Source: Ktedonobacter sp. SOSP1-85
GTDB lineage: Bacteria > Chloroflexota > Ktedonobacteria > Ktedonobacterales > Ktedonobacteraceae
Length of the DNA: 64,000 nt
Assembly: GCF_016587415.1 (NCBI RefSeq)
Contig: NZ_BNJI01000001.1
Location: 2,147,501-2,211,500 of the forward strand
Direction: 5' to 3'
Positions within the stretch are counted from its first letter, which is position 1; every line of letters begins with the position of its first letter. Both the position numbers and the translations under genes were made by a program. This document shows, piece after piece, positions 57,029-64,000 of the stretch. Under the pieces are notes generated by a model. That model was not told the DNA's origin and made no database searches. It saw only the letters and a program-made list of their open reading frames with translations.

Positions 57029-58384
57029 ATGCCCGAAGAATATAATAATGCCAACGTATACGAAGAGAAACATATGTCAGGGCTGCTGGCGGAAGCCCCC
57101 AGGCGCGCGATCCTGGTCAGTGTGGATACGCCAGAGAATGACTGGCCCGTCGAGGAGTCATTAGATGAGCTGGAGCAGCTCGCGCAGACCGCGGGCGTCA
57201 ACTGCGTTGACCGCGCTGTACAGCGTCTCCCCCATCCACATCCAGGCACCGTTGTAGGCTCCGGGAAGGTGGATGAGATCGCGGAACTTGTCAAGTTCCA
57301 CGACTGCGATGCCGTCATCTTTGACCTGGAACTCAAACCTGTGCAGCACCGCAATCTTGAGCGCAAGCTGGAGGTTCAGGTACTCGATCGCACAGCCCTC
57401 ATCCTGATCATCTTCGGCCAGCGCGCCCAGACACGTGAGGGCCGTCTACAGGTTGAACTGGCCCAGATTGAGTATGATCTGCCGCGCCTGGCTCGCCAGT
57501 GGTCCCACCTCTCGCGCCAGCGCGGTGGCACACAGCAACGCGGTGAAGGTGAGAAACAGATTGAGGTCGACCGCCGCTTGCTGCGCCGCCAGAAGGAGCA
57601 GCTTGAGGAAGAGCTTGAGCTGGTACGCTCACAGCGCCAGCTCCACCGGGATCGTCGTAAGTATGCAGGCGCGCCTGTCGTGGCCCTCGTCGGCTACACC
57701 AACGCGGGCAAGTCAACGCTGCTCAACCGTCTCTCGGGGGCCCAGAAACTCGCCGAGGATAAGCTCTTTGCCACGCTGGATCCAACCACGCGCCGCGCAC
57801 GCATCGAGGGCGGACAGGAGTTCCTTCTAACCGACACTGTGGGTTTTGTCCAGCGCCTGCCACACACGCTGGTCGCGGCCTTCCGCGCGACCCTGGAAGA
57901 GGTCAATGCCGCCGACCTGCTGGTCCACGTGGTGGATAGCTCACATCCACATGTCAATCACCAGATCCTGGCCGTGGAGGAGGTTCTGGAGGAGATTGGT
58001 GCCGGGGGCATGCCCATGGTTATCGCGCTCAACAAGAGCGATAACCTGGAGCCCGGTGCCACACTCCCCCCGCTGGAGGGCATTGCCGCTACCCTACCAC
58101 AGGTACAGGTATCGGCCCTCAAAGGGACTGGCATCTCCGACCTGTTGCGCTGCATCAGCCAGGCCCTGGTTAGCCAGTTTGTGTCACTCGACGTGCTGGT
58201 TCCGTACGACCGGGGCGACCTGGTCGCGCAATTCCACCAGTTTGGCACCATAGAGTGCGAGGAGTATGAAGAGGGAGGCACGCATATTCGCGGCTATATG
58301 CCCGAAAATCATAGCAGCCCCTTCTTCGCCTTCCGCTGCAAGCCCCAGGCAAGCACGCGCACCCGCAAACACGCCACCGTCTAG
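57029..58384 (+). CDS. hflX: Ribosome-associated GTPase HflX
   Basis: A 451-residue GTPase that splits stalled or heat-damaged ribosomes and can protect against macrolides in some bacteria. The N-terminal HflX domain (PHPGTVVGSGKVDEIAE, LVFDLEL-like VIFDLELKPVQHRNLE, DRTALILIIFGQRAQTREG) is followed by a coiled coil and the G domain with GYTNAGKST (G1), DTVGFVQRLPHTLVAAFRATLEE (in two parts, G3 and beyond) and NKSD (G4). A short C-terminal domain follows. The ATG at 57029 has AAGGAG at ideal spacing, so the ORF start at 56954 is not used. The transcript has a long attenuator-like leader. Confidence 0.93.
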   Translation: MPEEYNNANVYEEKHMSGLLAEAPRRAILVSVDTPENDWPVEESLDELEQLAQTAGVNCVDRAVQRLPHPHPGTVVGSGKVDEIAELVKFHDCDAVIFDLELKPVQHRNLERKLEVQVLDRTALILIIFGQRAQTREGRLQVELAQIEYDLPRLARQWSHLSRQRGGTQQRGEGEKQIEVDRRLLRRQKEQLEEELELVRSQRQLHRDRRKYAGAPVVALVGYTNAGKSTLLNRLSGAQKLAEDKLFATLDPTTRRARIEGGQEFLLTDTVGFVQRLPHTLVAAFRATLEEVNAADLLVHVVDSSHPHVNHQILAVEEVLEEIGAGGMPMVIALNKSDNLEPGATLPPLEGIAATLPQVQVSALKGTGISDLLRCISQALVSQFVSLDVLVPYDRGDLVAQFHQFGTIECEEYEEGGTHIRGYMPENHSSPFFAFRCKPQASTRTRKHATV

Positions 58385-58401
58385 AATTAAGAAAACGTAG
58401 G

Positions 58402-58463
58402 TCAACCAAAAGAGGTTCATCCGCACTTCTGATCAGAAGTGCGGATGAACCTCTTTTGGTTGA
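58402..58463. terminator. Perfect 62-bp palindrome after hflX
   Basis: Two 31-bp arms join at CTGATCAG with no loop, 17 bp after the hflX stop. No flank motif is evident. Confidence 0.82.
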
Positions 58464-58915
58464 TTCACAAATTTTTAATGATTTACGATGATCGCCATAA
58501 TTTCTCAATTACTTGGTATTGTCCAACATATCCCTAAAAACAAGGAGAATTCTGCCATTTTTTCGAGTCATTTTCTGCATCTTTATAAATTTATTGCATG
58601 CTATTCTTTAAATATAAATAGATGCAGTACGTGTGGCACCCAAGAAGCAAGCTTAAAAAGTGCCCCTTTCTACTCTATCTGCCATCGGTTCCAAAGCCAA
58701 AGAGTTTCTTGATTGTACTTAGAAAAGGCATAAGTAATGGGTTGAAGCTTAATCCATTGATCGTGAATACGGCTGACAATCGAAAAGGGGCTACGCGATG
58801 AAATGTGCTAGTCGCATTTCAAGGCTTTAGCGCCTTCCCAAATTGCTAGTTTAGAAGATAAAATATTGTATTGGAAAATACATTTGCTGTATTTAGAGAT
58901 GAGAGGAATATAGCC
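58464..58915. other. AT-rich region without a supported gene
   Basis: About 450 bp before the alpha/beta hydrolase gene. The open frame at 58488-58712 has no recognisable product. Its composition is clearly AT-richer than the hflX side, marking the start of an island that extends to about 60.7 kb. Confidence 0.45.
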
Positions 58916-59746
58916 ATGACAGATCATCAGCTACCTATCTCAACAGGATTTGTCGAGGTAGACGGTGGCCAATTACACTATGAAGTTGCAGGAAAAGGTC
59001 AACCACTGATTCTGCTTCAAGAAAATGGGTTGGTCGATAAAAGAATCTGGGATTATCAGTTTCTTACATTTGCTCATCATTATCGAGTCATTCGCTATGA
59101 TCAACGCGGCTATGGACAATCACTAAGTTCAAAGAAGCCCTATACAGCTGTTGATGATCTCGCTCAAATATTGCAAACACTCAACATAGAGAGCGCTTAT
59201 CTACTTGCTCTTGGTGCTGGTTTGGCTCTGGATTTTGTGCATGCACATGCATCCTCTGTTGACGCTATTATTCTTGTCTCTCCAGAAATTAACCCTCATC
59301 AATCATTTGATGAAGCTATGGCTGATCTACCTACTATCCTTGAACGTCTTGCTCCCGCTATCGAGGCAGTCAAACAGAATGACATGCAACGCGCCACAGA
59401 TCTTGTAATACAGGACCTTATGTTGCCATCCTCAGCAAACTACCAATGGGTGCGTAATATTGTGGCAAAGAATTTCCAGGCTGTTCTTAATCCACCTCTG
59501 CCGCCTTCGGTTGATATAAATGCGTTTAGCTCTCGTCATCAATGGTACAAAGAGATTCACGTCCCAACGCTTCTTCTTATCGGAGACTCTGCTAGATCAG
59601 AGATACAATCAAGCACTGTCTCATTAGAAAAAACTATTCCAGGCGCACAAAAACGTGAAATCTCTAGGGCAAGGTACCTTCTTAATGCTGAGCAAGTTGA
59701 ACAATTTAATAGAGCGGCGCTAGATTTTTTGAGCGCAATTAAATAA
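58916..59746 (+). CDS. Alpha/beta-hydrolase-fold protein lacking the catalytic serine
   Basis: A 276-residue protein with the alpha/beta hydrolase pattern: FVEVDGGQLHYEVAGKGQPLILL, RVIRYDQRGYGQS and a C-terminal VPTLLLIGDSARSE. At the nucleophile elbow the usual GxSxG is replaced by LALGAGLAL, so the serine is missing. The oxyanion HG is LQENG, and the expected final His region reads RARYLLNAEQ. It is therefore likely a non-catalytic member or one with an altered mechanism. The ATG at 58916 has GAGAGGA upstream. Codon use is AT-rich compared with the rest of the window, suggesting recent acquisition. Confidence 0.75.
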   Translation: MTDHQLPISTGFVEVDGGQLHYEVAGKGQPLILLQENGLVDKRIWDYQFLTFAHHYRVIRYDQRGYGQSLSSKKPYTAVDDLAQILQTLNIESAYLLALGAGLALDFVHAHASSVDAIILVSPEINPHQSFDEAMADLPTILERLAPAIEAVKQNDMQRATDLVIQDLMLPSSANYQWVRNIVAKNFQAVLNPPLPPSVDINAFSSRHQWYKEIHVPTLLLIGDSARSEIQSSTVSLEKTIPGAQKREISRARYLLNAEQVEQFNRAALDFLSAIK

Positions 59747-59815
59747 TTAACGCTTAAATACTTTATATGCTCACCAACAGCACAAAACAGATTTTGTGCT
59801 GCCTAACTATACTTT

Positions 59816-60124
59816 TCAGTTAATAGATAGCAATATATAACCACAGCGATGGATTCGATGAATATCGATATTATGCACCTTGAGTTTACTGCGGATTCTG
59901 CTCATGTATTTGTCAAGGAGCCTGTTCTCAGTACAGCTCTGCTCATTTTGGAATAAAGCTCTGAGTAATACTTCATCAGGCACAATCTGCCCCTTGAGCA
60001 AAGAGCATAGCAAAGTATACTCTGTGGAGCTGAAACGAATCAGCCGGTTTTCAATAATTAGCACACGATGTTCATCGTCTCGCTTCGCTTGGAGCCAGTG
60101 AAACATATTGCAATCTTCAAGCAT
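59816..60124 (-). CDS. Stand-alone OmpR/PhoB-type winged-helix DNA-binding protein
   Basis: A 102-residue protein that is almost entirely a Trans_reg_C winged helix: RLIRFSSTEYTLLCSLLKG for the first helices, then LLDKYMSRIRSKL for the recognition helix and IHRIHRCGYILL for the wing. No receiver domain or sensor kinase is present. It may act as a small transcription factor controlled by abundance or by a partner. An AAAGGAG lies 10 bp before the ATG; another ATG four bases earlier opens a three-codon frame. A family hairpin lies immediately upstream of the ribosome-binding site. Confidence 0.78.
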   Translation of the reverse strand: MLEDCNMFHWLQAKRDDEHRVLIIENRLIRFSSTEYTLLCSLLKGQIVPDEVLLRALFQNEQSCTENRLLDKYMSRIRSKLKVHNIDIHRIHRCGYILLSIN

Positions 60125-60143
60125 ACATTTTGCACTCCTTTCA

Positions 60144-60200
60144 CAGAGCTGGGTGTGCTGCTGCCATGCCTACGGCATGGCAGCAGCACACCCAGCTCTG
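60144..60200. repeat. Long hairpin (27-bp perfect stem) upstream of the winged-helix gene
   Basis: Arms 60144-60170 and 60174-60200 with a TAC loop; tip CATGCC-TAC-GGCATG. It is located just 5' of the ribosome-binding site of the minus-strand winged-helix gene and 580 bp before the divergent sulfite reductase gene, so it terminates neither. Confidence 0.8.
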
Positions 60201-60653
60201 CATAAAAAATGCAAGTAGAGGTGAAATAGAGGAGCAAGCTTTCGTGGCATTTGCATAGTTCTTCCTTTTCTGTGGGGGGGATGTCAGTAGGGAAAACCAG
60301 GCGCATTGTGCGTCTTCCTCAGTAATGTATTCGTGAGGCTAATCCGCAATATAGACTCAAATTCTTCTTTTGCGCCTGGTTGGCATCTTAGATTAGGTTA
60401 CATTACAGGTTTAGAATCTGCCAAGGGAGATTAATCACTTTTTGAGAATAGGATTTTCTGCATATTAAGAAAGTATTCAACTTTCTTTACAGGATGAAGA
60501 CTTTTTAGCTTTGAAATCCGCATCAACTGCAGATTTAATAAGGTGATGAAAAATCTATTTGTTCAAACTCATCAGAAATGGCCATAAGCCAGGCCTGCAC
60601 CTGCTTAGCATTTACAAAAAACATATCTTCTCTCTGACTGTGAAGAGAAAGGC
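60201..60653. other. AT-rich divergent intergenic region
   Basis: About 450 bp with no credible ORF or RNA gene. It should contain the promoter of the winged-helix gene. Confidence 0.45.
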
Positions 60654-60683
60654 TTGACATTGCCTGGGGTTAGAGCCTATAGT
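60654..60683 (+). promoter_or_regulatory. Promoter of the sulfite reductase-siroheme genes
   Basis: TTGACA (60654-60659), 18-bp spacer, TATAGT (60678-60683), about 100 bp before the first gene. No known sulfur-responsive riboswitch is recognisable in the short leader. Confidence 0.7.
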
Positions 60684-60780
60684 GTAAACAAGACTAAATC
60701 TATTTTGTTGATCTAATATATCAACTTTGCGAAGCAGGTGTATTTATTGGTTGCTGGACACTTTCAGGAAGGGAAGAGCT

Positions 60781-62541
60781 ATGTCGATAGGCCACGAGGA
60801 CGAAACACAGGCGAACGATCTCAAGCATCTTGGTCCAGGTGAGGGTAGTAAAGTCGAGCATATCAAGCTGGAGAGCCAGCATCTACGGGGCCAGCTCCCC
60901 GAGGAACTGGCAAGCGAGAGCTCGCACTTCTCCGAGGACCAGATTCAGCTTATCAAATTTCATGGCATTTATCAGCAGGAGGATCGCGACGCGCGTCAGC
61001 AGCGCAAGGCGGCCCACACCGAGAAGGCCTATCAGTTCATGGTACGTACACGCATACCAGGGGGCGCAATAACAGCCGAACAGTACCTGGCGCATGATGA
61101 TATTTCGAATCAATACGCCAATGGAACGATCCGCATTACAACGCGCCAGGGTCTGCAATTGCATGGAATCCTCAAGGGTGACCTGAAGCCAGCCATCGCC
61201 AGCATCAATGAGGCTTTGCTGAGCACCCTCGCGGCCTGTGGCGATGTTAACCGCAACGTTATGGCCTGCCCGGCTCCCACAAGCAGTCGCGCCCAGGCGC
61301 GGGTGCAGGAGATCGCGCACGAGATCGCGATGCACCTGGCCCCGCGCAGCCAGGCCTATCACGAGATCTGGATCGATGGCGAGAAGATTGAGACCCCTGC
61401 CGCTGCATCTGAAGAGGTAGAACCCATCTATGGGCCAACCTACCTGCCACGCAAGTTTAAGATAGCCGTCGCCTTCCCCGGCGACAACTGTGTCGACATC
61501 TACACCCAGGATGTGGGCCTGATCGCGATCCTGGATGGCGAAGACCTGGCCGGCTTTACCCTGGTCATCGGCGGCGGCATGGGTATGACTCATGGCAAGA
61601 CAGAGACCTATCCTCGCCTGGCGACCCCGCTCTGCGATATCAAGCCGGAGGAGGCCCTGAAAGTCATCGAGACGATTGTCACCGTGCAGCGCGACTATGG
61701 CGACCGCAAGAATCGCAAGCATGCGCGCATGAAATACGTCGTTGAGGAGCGCGGCATCGCCTGGTTTAAGCAACAGGTCGAGGAGCGCCTGGGCTACACG
61801 CTTCGCGAACCCAGCCCCGTCCACCTGCATGACGTTGAAGATCATCTGGGCTGGCACCAGCAGGCCGATGGACGCTGGTTCCTGGGCCTGCATGTCCAGA
61901 ATGGACGTATTCGCGATATCGAGCAGCTCCAGCTCAAGAGCGGCCTGCGCGCTGTTATCAGTGGCTACCAGACAGGCGTCCGGCTCACGGGCCAGCAAAA
62001 CATTTTGCTGACAGATATCCAGGCAGAGGACCGTGAGGCACTGGAGGATCAGTTGCGCTCATATGGTATCGAGACCGATCCCAGTAAGGTAGGCTCCTAT
62101 CGCTTCGCCATGGCGTGCCCATCCCTGCCCACCTGCGGCCTGGCGCTTGCTGAAGCCGAGCGGGCACTACCAGACGTCATGCAACAGCTTGATGTCCCCC
62201 TGCGCGAGCTTGGCTTGGATGGAGAGCCGCTCAGTGTGCGTATGACAGGCTGCCCCAATGGCTGTGCGCGCCCCTATATGGGTGACATCGGACTGGTCGG
62301 CCGCTCAAAAAACCTTTATAATGTGTATATCGGTGGCGATCGTCCCAATGCACGTCTCAATACACTCTATGCTACATCGATTCACACTGATAAGATCGTG
62401 GAGACACTCACGCCCCTGCTCTCGCTCTGGAAAGCGGAGCGCCAGCCCCAGGAAAGCTTTGGCGACTTCTGCCATCGCATCGGGGTAGAGCAGCTACGTG
62501 AGCGCGTGGCCTCCGTGGTCTCGCCCTCGCTTCCGCGTTAA
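60781..62541 (+). CDS. Nitrite/sulfite reductase, siroheme-[4Fe-4S] hemoprotein
   Basis: A 586-residue assimilatory reductase that reduces sulfite to sulfide (or nitrite to ammonia) with six electrons. It has two nitrite/sulfite reductase ferredoxin-like half-domains (TRIPGGAITAEQYLA; LGLHVQNGRI). The cluster and siroheme ligands are C446 and C452 in CPSLPTCG and C491 and C495 in TGCPNGCARPY. The N-terminal 45 residues are a polar extension. The layout matches CysI/ferredoxin-sulfite reductase, and the adjacent siroheme genes supply its cofactor. Substrate preference, sulfite or nitrite, is not certain. The ATG at 60781 follows GGAAGGGAAGAG. Confidence 0.92.
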   Translation: MSIGHEDETQANDLKHLGPGEGSKVEHIKLESQHLRGQLPEELASESSHFSEDQIQLIKFHGIYQQEDRDARQQRKAAHTEKAYQFMVRTRIPGGAITAEQYLAHDDISNQYANGTIRITTRQGLQLHGILKGDLKPAIASINEALLSTLAACGDVNRNVMACPAPTSSRAQARVQEIAHEIAMHLAPRSQAYHEIWIDGEKIETPAAASEEVEPIYGPTYLPRKFKIAVAFPGDNCVDIYTQDVGLIAILDGEDLAGFTLVIGGGMGMTHGKTETYPRLATPLCDIKPEEALKVIETIVTVQRDYGDRKNRKHARMKYVVEERGIAWFKQQVEERLGYTLREPSPVHLHDVEDHLGWHQQADGRWFLGLHVQNGRIRDIEQLQLKSGLRAVISGYQTGVRLTGQQNILLTDIQAEDREALEDQLRSYGIETDPSKVGSYRFAMACPSLPTCGLALAEAERALPDVMQQLDVPLRELGLDGEPLSVRMTGCPNGCARPYMGDIGLVGRSKNLYNVYIGGDRPNARLNTLYATSIHTDKIVETLTPLLSLWKAERQPQESFGDFCHRIGVEQLRERVASVVSPSLPR

Positions 62542-62642
62542 CGCGAAACAATCGTGTCTCTTCTCGTCCGGCCGCAAAGGCGCTCCCCGGGCGAGAGAGA
62601 GCTAGCAATCAGCCGTACCCTATTTTGACCACAGGAGCGTTC

Positions 62643-63374
62643 ATGCCCGGTTACTACCCCATTATGCTCAATGTTCGCCAGCGTCCAGTCCTCGTTATCG
62701 GCGGTGACCGCATCGCAACGGAGAAAGCCACCTCGCTTCTTGCCTGCGGCGCTCAGGTCACCATTCTCAGTGCAAGCATCTGTCCAGAAATGCAGGCCCT
62801 GGCCCAACACTATCCAGCTCAGGTCACCTTCCAGGTCAGAGACTTCCAGGCAGGCGACCTGGCTGGCTTCTTTGTAGTGGTCGCGGCGACAAACGACCAG
62901 GACTTAATCGAAGCTCTCTGGCAGGAGGCCACGGCGCATGGGCAATTGCTCAACATCGTGGACGTGCCCGCACGCTGCAACTTTATTCTCCCCTCGATCT
63001 TGCGACGCGGTCAACTCACGATTAGCGTCTCGACGGAGGGAGCCAGCCCAAGTCTCTCTAAACGCATCCGCCAGCACCTGGAACAGCTCTTTCCCTCAGC
63101 CTATGAGCTCTATCTGCAACTGGCGACCGTGGCACGCACACTCCTGCGTGCACAGGGCGTGAGCTATGACCAGCGCGATGACTTCTTTGGCGCCTTCTAT
63201 GGCTCACCTATTCTCCAGCACCTGGAGAAGGGCGAACAGAGCGAGGCCTTGAGCATCACCGTCGCGCTACTCCAGCCCTACGGCATTACAACGACAGTCG
63301 AGACACTCTTCCAGGCATTACAAGAAGGAGGGAGCGAAACATGGTCCAATCAGACATCGGTCACGTCTTCTTAA
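62643..63374 (+). CDS. Precorrin-2 dehydrogenase / sirohydrochlorin ferrochelatase (Met8/CysG-N type)
   Basis: Makes siroheme from precorrin-2 by NAD-dependent oxidation and probably iron insertion. The N-terminal Rossmann domain starts PGYYPIMLNVRQRPVLVIGGD, and VVAATNDQDLI, NIVDVPARCNFILPSILRRG and TISVSTEGASPSLSKRIR are the family hallmarks, the last carrying active-site and dimer contacts. About 60 residues follow the usual end. The ATG at 62643 has AGGAG at 6-bp spacing. It is 101 bp after the sulfite reductase gene and its 3' end overlaps the next gene by 34 bp. Confidence 0.9.
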   Translation: MPGYYPIMLNVRQRPVLVIGGDRIATEKATSLLACGAQVTILSASICPEMQALAQHYPAQVTFQVRDFQAGDLAGFFVVVAATNDQDLIEALWQEATAHGQLLNIVDVPARCNFILPSILRRGQLTISVSTEGASPSLSKRIRQHLEQLFPSAYELYLQLATVARTLLRAQGVSYDQRDDFFGAFYGSPILQHLEKGEQSEALSITVALLQPYGITTTVETLFQALQEGGSETWSNQTSVTSS

Positions 63375-64000
63375 TCGGGGCAGGTCCAGGCGACCCGGAA
63401 TTGATTACAGTCAAGGGCCTACGCTGCCTGCGCGCCGCGGAGGTGATCTTGTATGATCGCCTCGTCGCGCCTGAACTCCTGGAAGAGGCCCCTCCCTCGG
63501 CCCAGCGCATCTTCGTGGGCAAACAGCCACAACACCACACCCTCAAACAGCATGAAATCAACGCATTGCTCGTTAAGTACGCTCGCGAAGGCAAGATCGT
63601 GGCACGGCTTAAAGGTGGCGACCCTTACGTCTTTGGGCGTGGCGGCGAGGAGGCCCTGGCACTTCGAGAGGCGGGCATCCCTTTCGAGGTCGTGCCTGGT
63701 ATAACCTCCGCCATTGCCGTGCCAGCTGCGGCAGGTATTCCGGTGACACACCGCGATTATGCCTCCTCCCTGACCATTGTGACTGGTCATGAAGCTCGTG
63801 GAGGAGATGAAGCCCCTGCTATCGACTGGGAGGCGTTGGCGAAGCTAGGGGGCACCATCGTGGTCCTGATGGGAGTACGCGCCCTGCCACGCTTTACCCA
63901 ACAGATGCTAGAGGCCGGGATGAATCCCCAGACGCCCGCCGCCATCATCCAGGAGGGCACGACCTCGCGTCAGCGCGTCCTGGTTGCCACACTGGAATCT
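63341..64000 (+). CDS. cobA: Uroporphyrinogen-III C-methyltransferase, 3' end outside window
   Basis: SAM-dependent enzyme that makes precorrin-2, the step before siroheme dehydrogenation. The 220 residues in the window contain [18 protein letters not shown] (9-26), [45 protein letters not shown] (in two parts) and TIVVLMGV, all characteristic of SUMT/CobA. The frame is open at the window edge, so a fusion to uroporphyrinogen-III synthase (HemD) is possible. The ATG follows AAGGAGGGAG and overlaps the end of the previous gene by 34 bp, so they form an operon. Confidence 0.93.
   Translation, partial: MVQSDIGHVFLIGAGPGDPELITVKGLRCLRAAEVILYDRLVAPELLEEAPPSAQRIFVGKQPQHHTLKQHEINALLVKYAREGKIVARLKGGDPYVFGRGGEEALALREAGIPFEVVPGITSAIAVPAAAGIPVTHRDYASSLTIVTGHEARGGDEAPAIDWEALAKLGGTIVVLMGVRALPRFTQQMLEAGMNPQTPAAIIQEGTTSRQRVLVATLES

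Noticed and set aside
58488..58712. Open frame of 74 codons downstream of hflX
   Set aside because: No conserved motif and no Shine-Dalgarno sequence; composition is that of the surrounding non-coding AT-rich DNA.

Overview
The window looks like a chromosomal segment of a filamentous, Gram-positive-like Chloroflexota of the class Ktedonobacteria. The grounds are a serine/threonine kinase fused to a seven-bladed WD40 propeller, a second membrane-anchored kinase, a DUF4388 (PATAN) signalling protein, lysine synthesis through the LysW carrier protein, and moderately GC-rich genes separated by AT-richer gaps. The taxon is inferred from gene content; nothing in the sequence states it.

Layout. 1-2545: 3' part of uvrA with an apparent one-base frameshift. 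2.6-20.6 kb: a MraY/WecA-type phosphotransferase, prmC, a DUF2203 protein, two MFS transporters, the kinase-WD40 protein, a membrane-anchored lamin-like protein, an APH-fold kinase, acetoacetyl-CoA synthetase, an SRPBCC protein, an aquaporin, a SirB1-like protein and a membrane MutS-like ATPase. 20.8-27.5 kb: an esterase, an SDR, then a minus-strand signalling set (lipoprotein binding protein, chemoreceptor, PATAN protein with a second apparent frameshift) and an orphan NMT1-type binding protein. 27.9-40.6 kb: a Clp-N/M48 protease fusion, a frameshifted tnpB, a TPR protein, ilvD, a tail-anchored SRPBCC protein, a second kinase, an MBL-fold hydrolase and a phosphofructokinase.

40.7-51.0 kb holds the alpha-aminoadipate lysine operon on the minus strand: lysW-lysX-lysY-lysZ-(lysJ-lysK fusion)-lysS-lysT-lysU-homoisocitrate dehydrogenase. 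It is preceded by a strong promoter and two tandem T-box leaders whose specifier region reads lysine (AAA/AAG). 51.2-58.4 kb: a secreted GH5 glycosidase, tRNA-Ala(GGC), an ABC-F protein, a cytochrome P450 and hflX; the ABC-F and hflX genes each have a promoter, a tiny upstream ORF and an attenuator-like terminator. 58.5-60.7 kb is an AT-rich island with a degenerate alpha/beta hydrolase and a lone winged-helix protein. 60.8-64 kb: sulfite reductase hemoprotein followed by two siroheme synthesis genes, the last cut by the window edge.

The most striking feature is a family of 18 long, almost perfect intergenic hairpins (23-35 bp stems). Their arm sequences are unrelated to one another, but apical tips (GGCAGCCTGCGGCTGCC-like) and flanking motifs (TTCGCGCCTGCGGCGCTCA and GAGCCTGCGAGTC) recur. 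Most sit just after stop codons; two lie in divergent gaps and one is inside the lysine operon. No CRISPR array, rRNA or prophage was seen.
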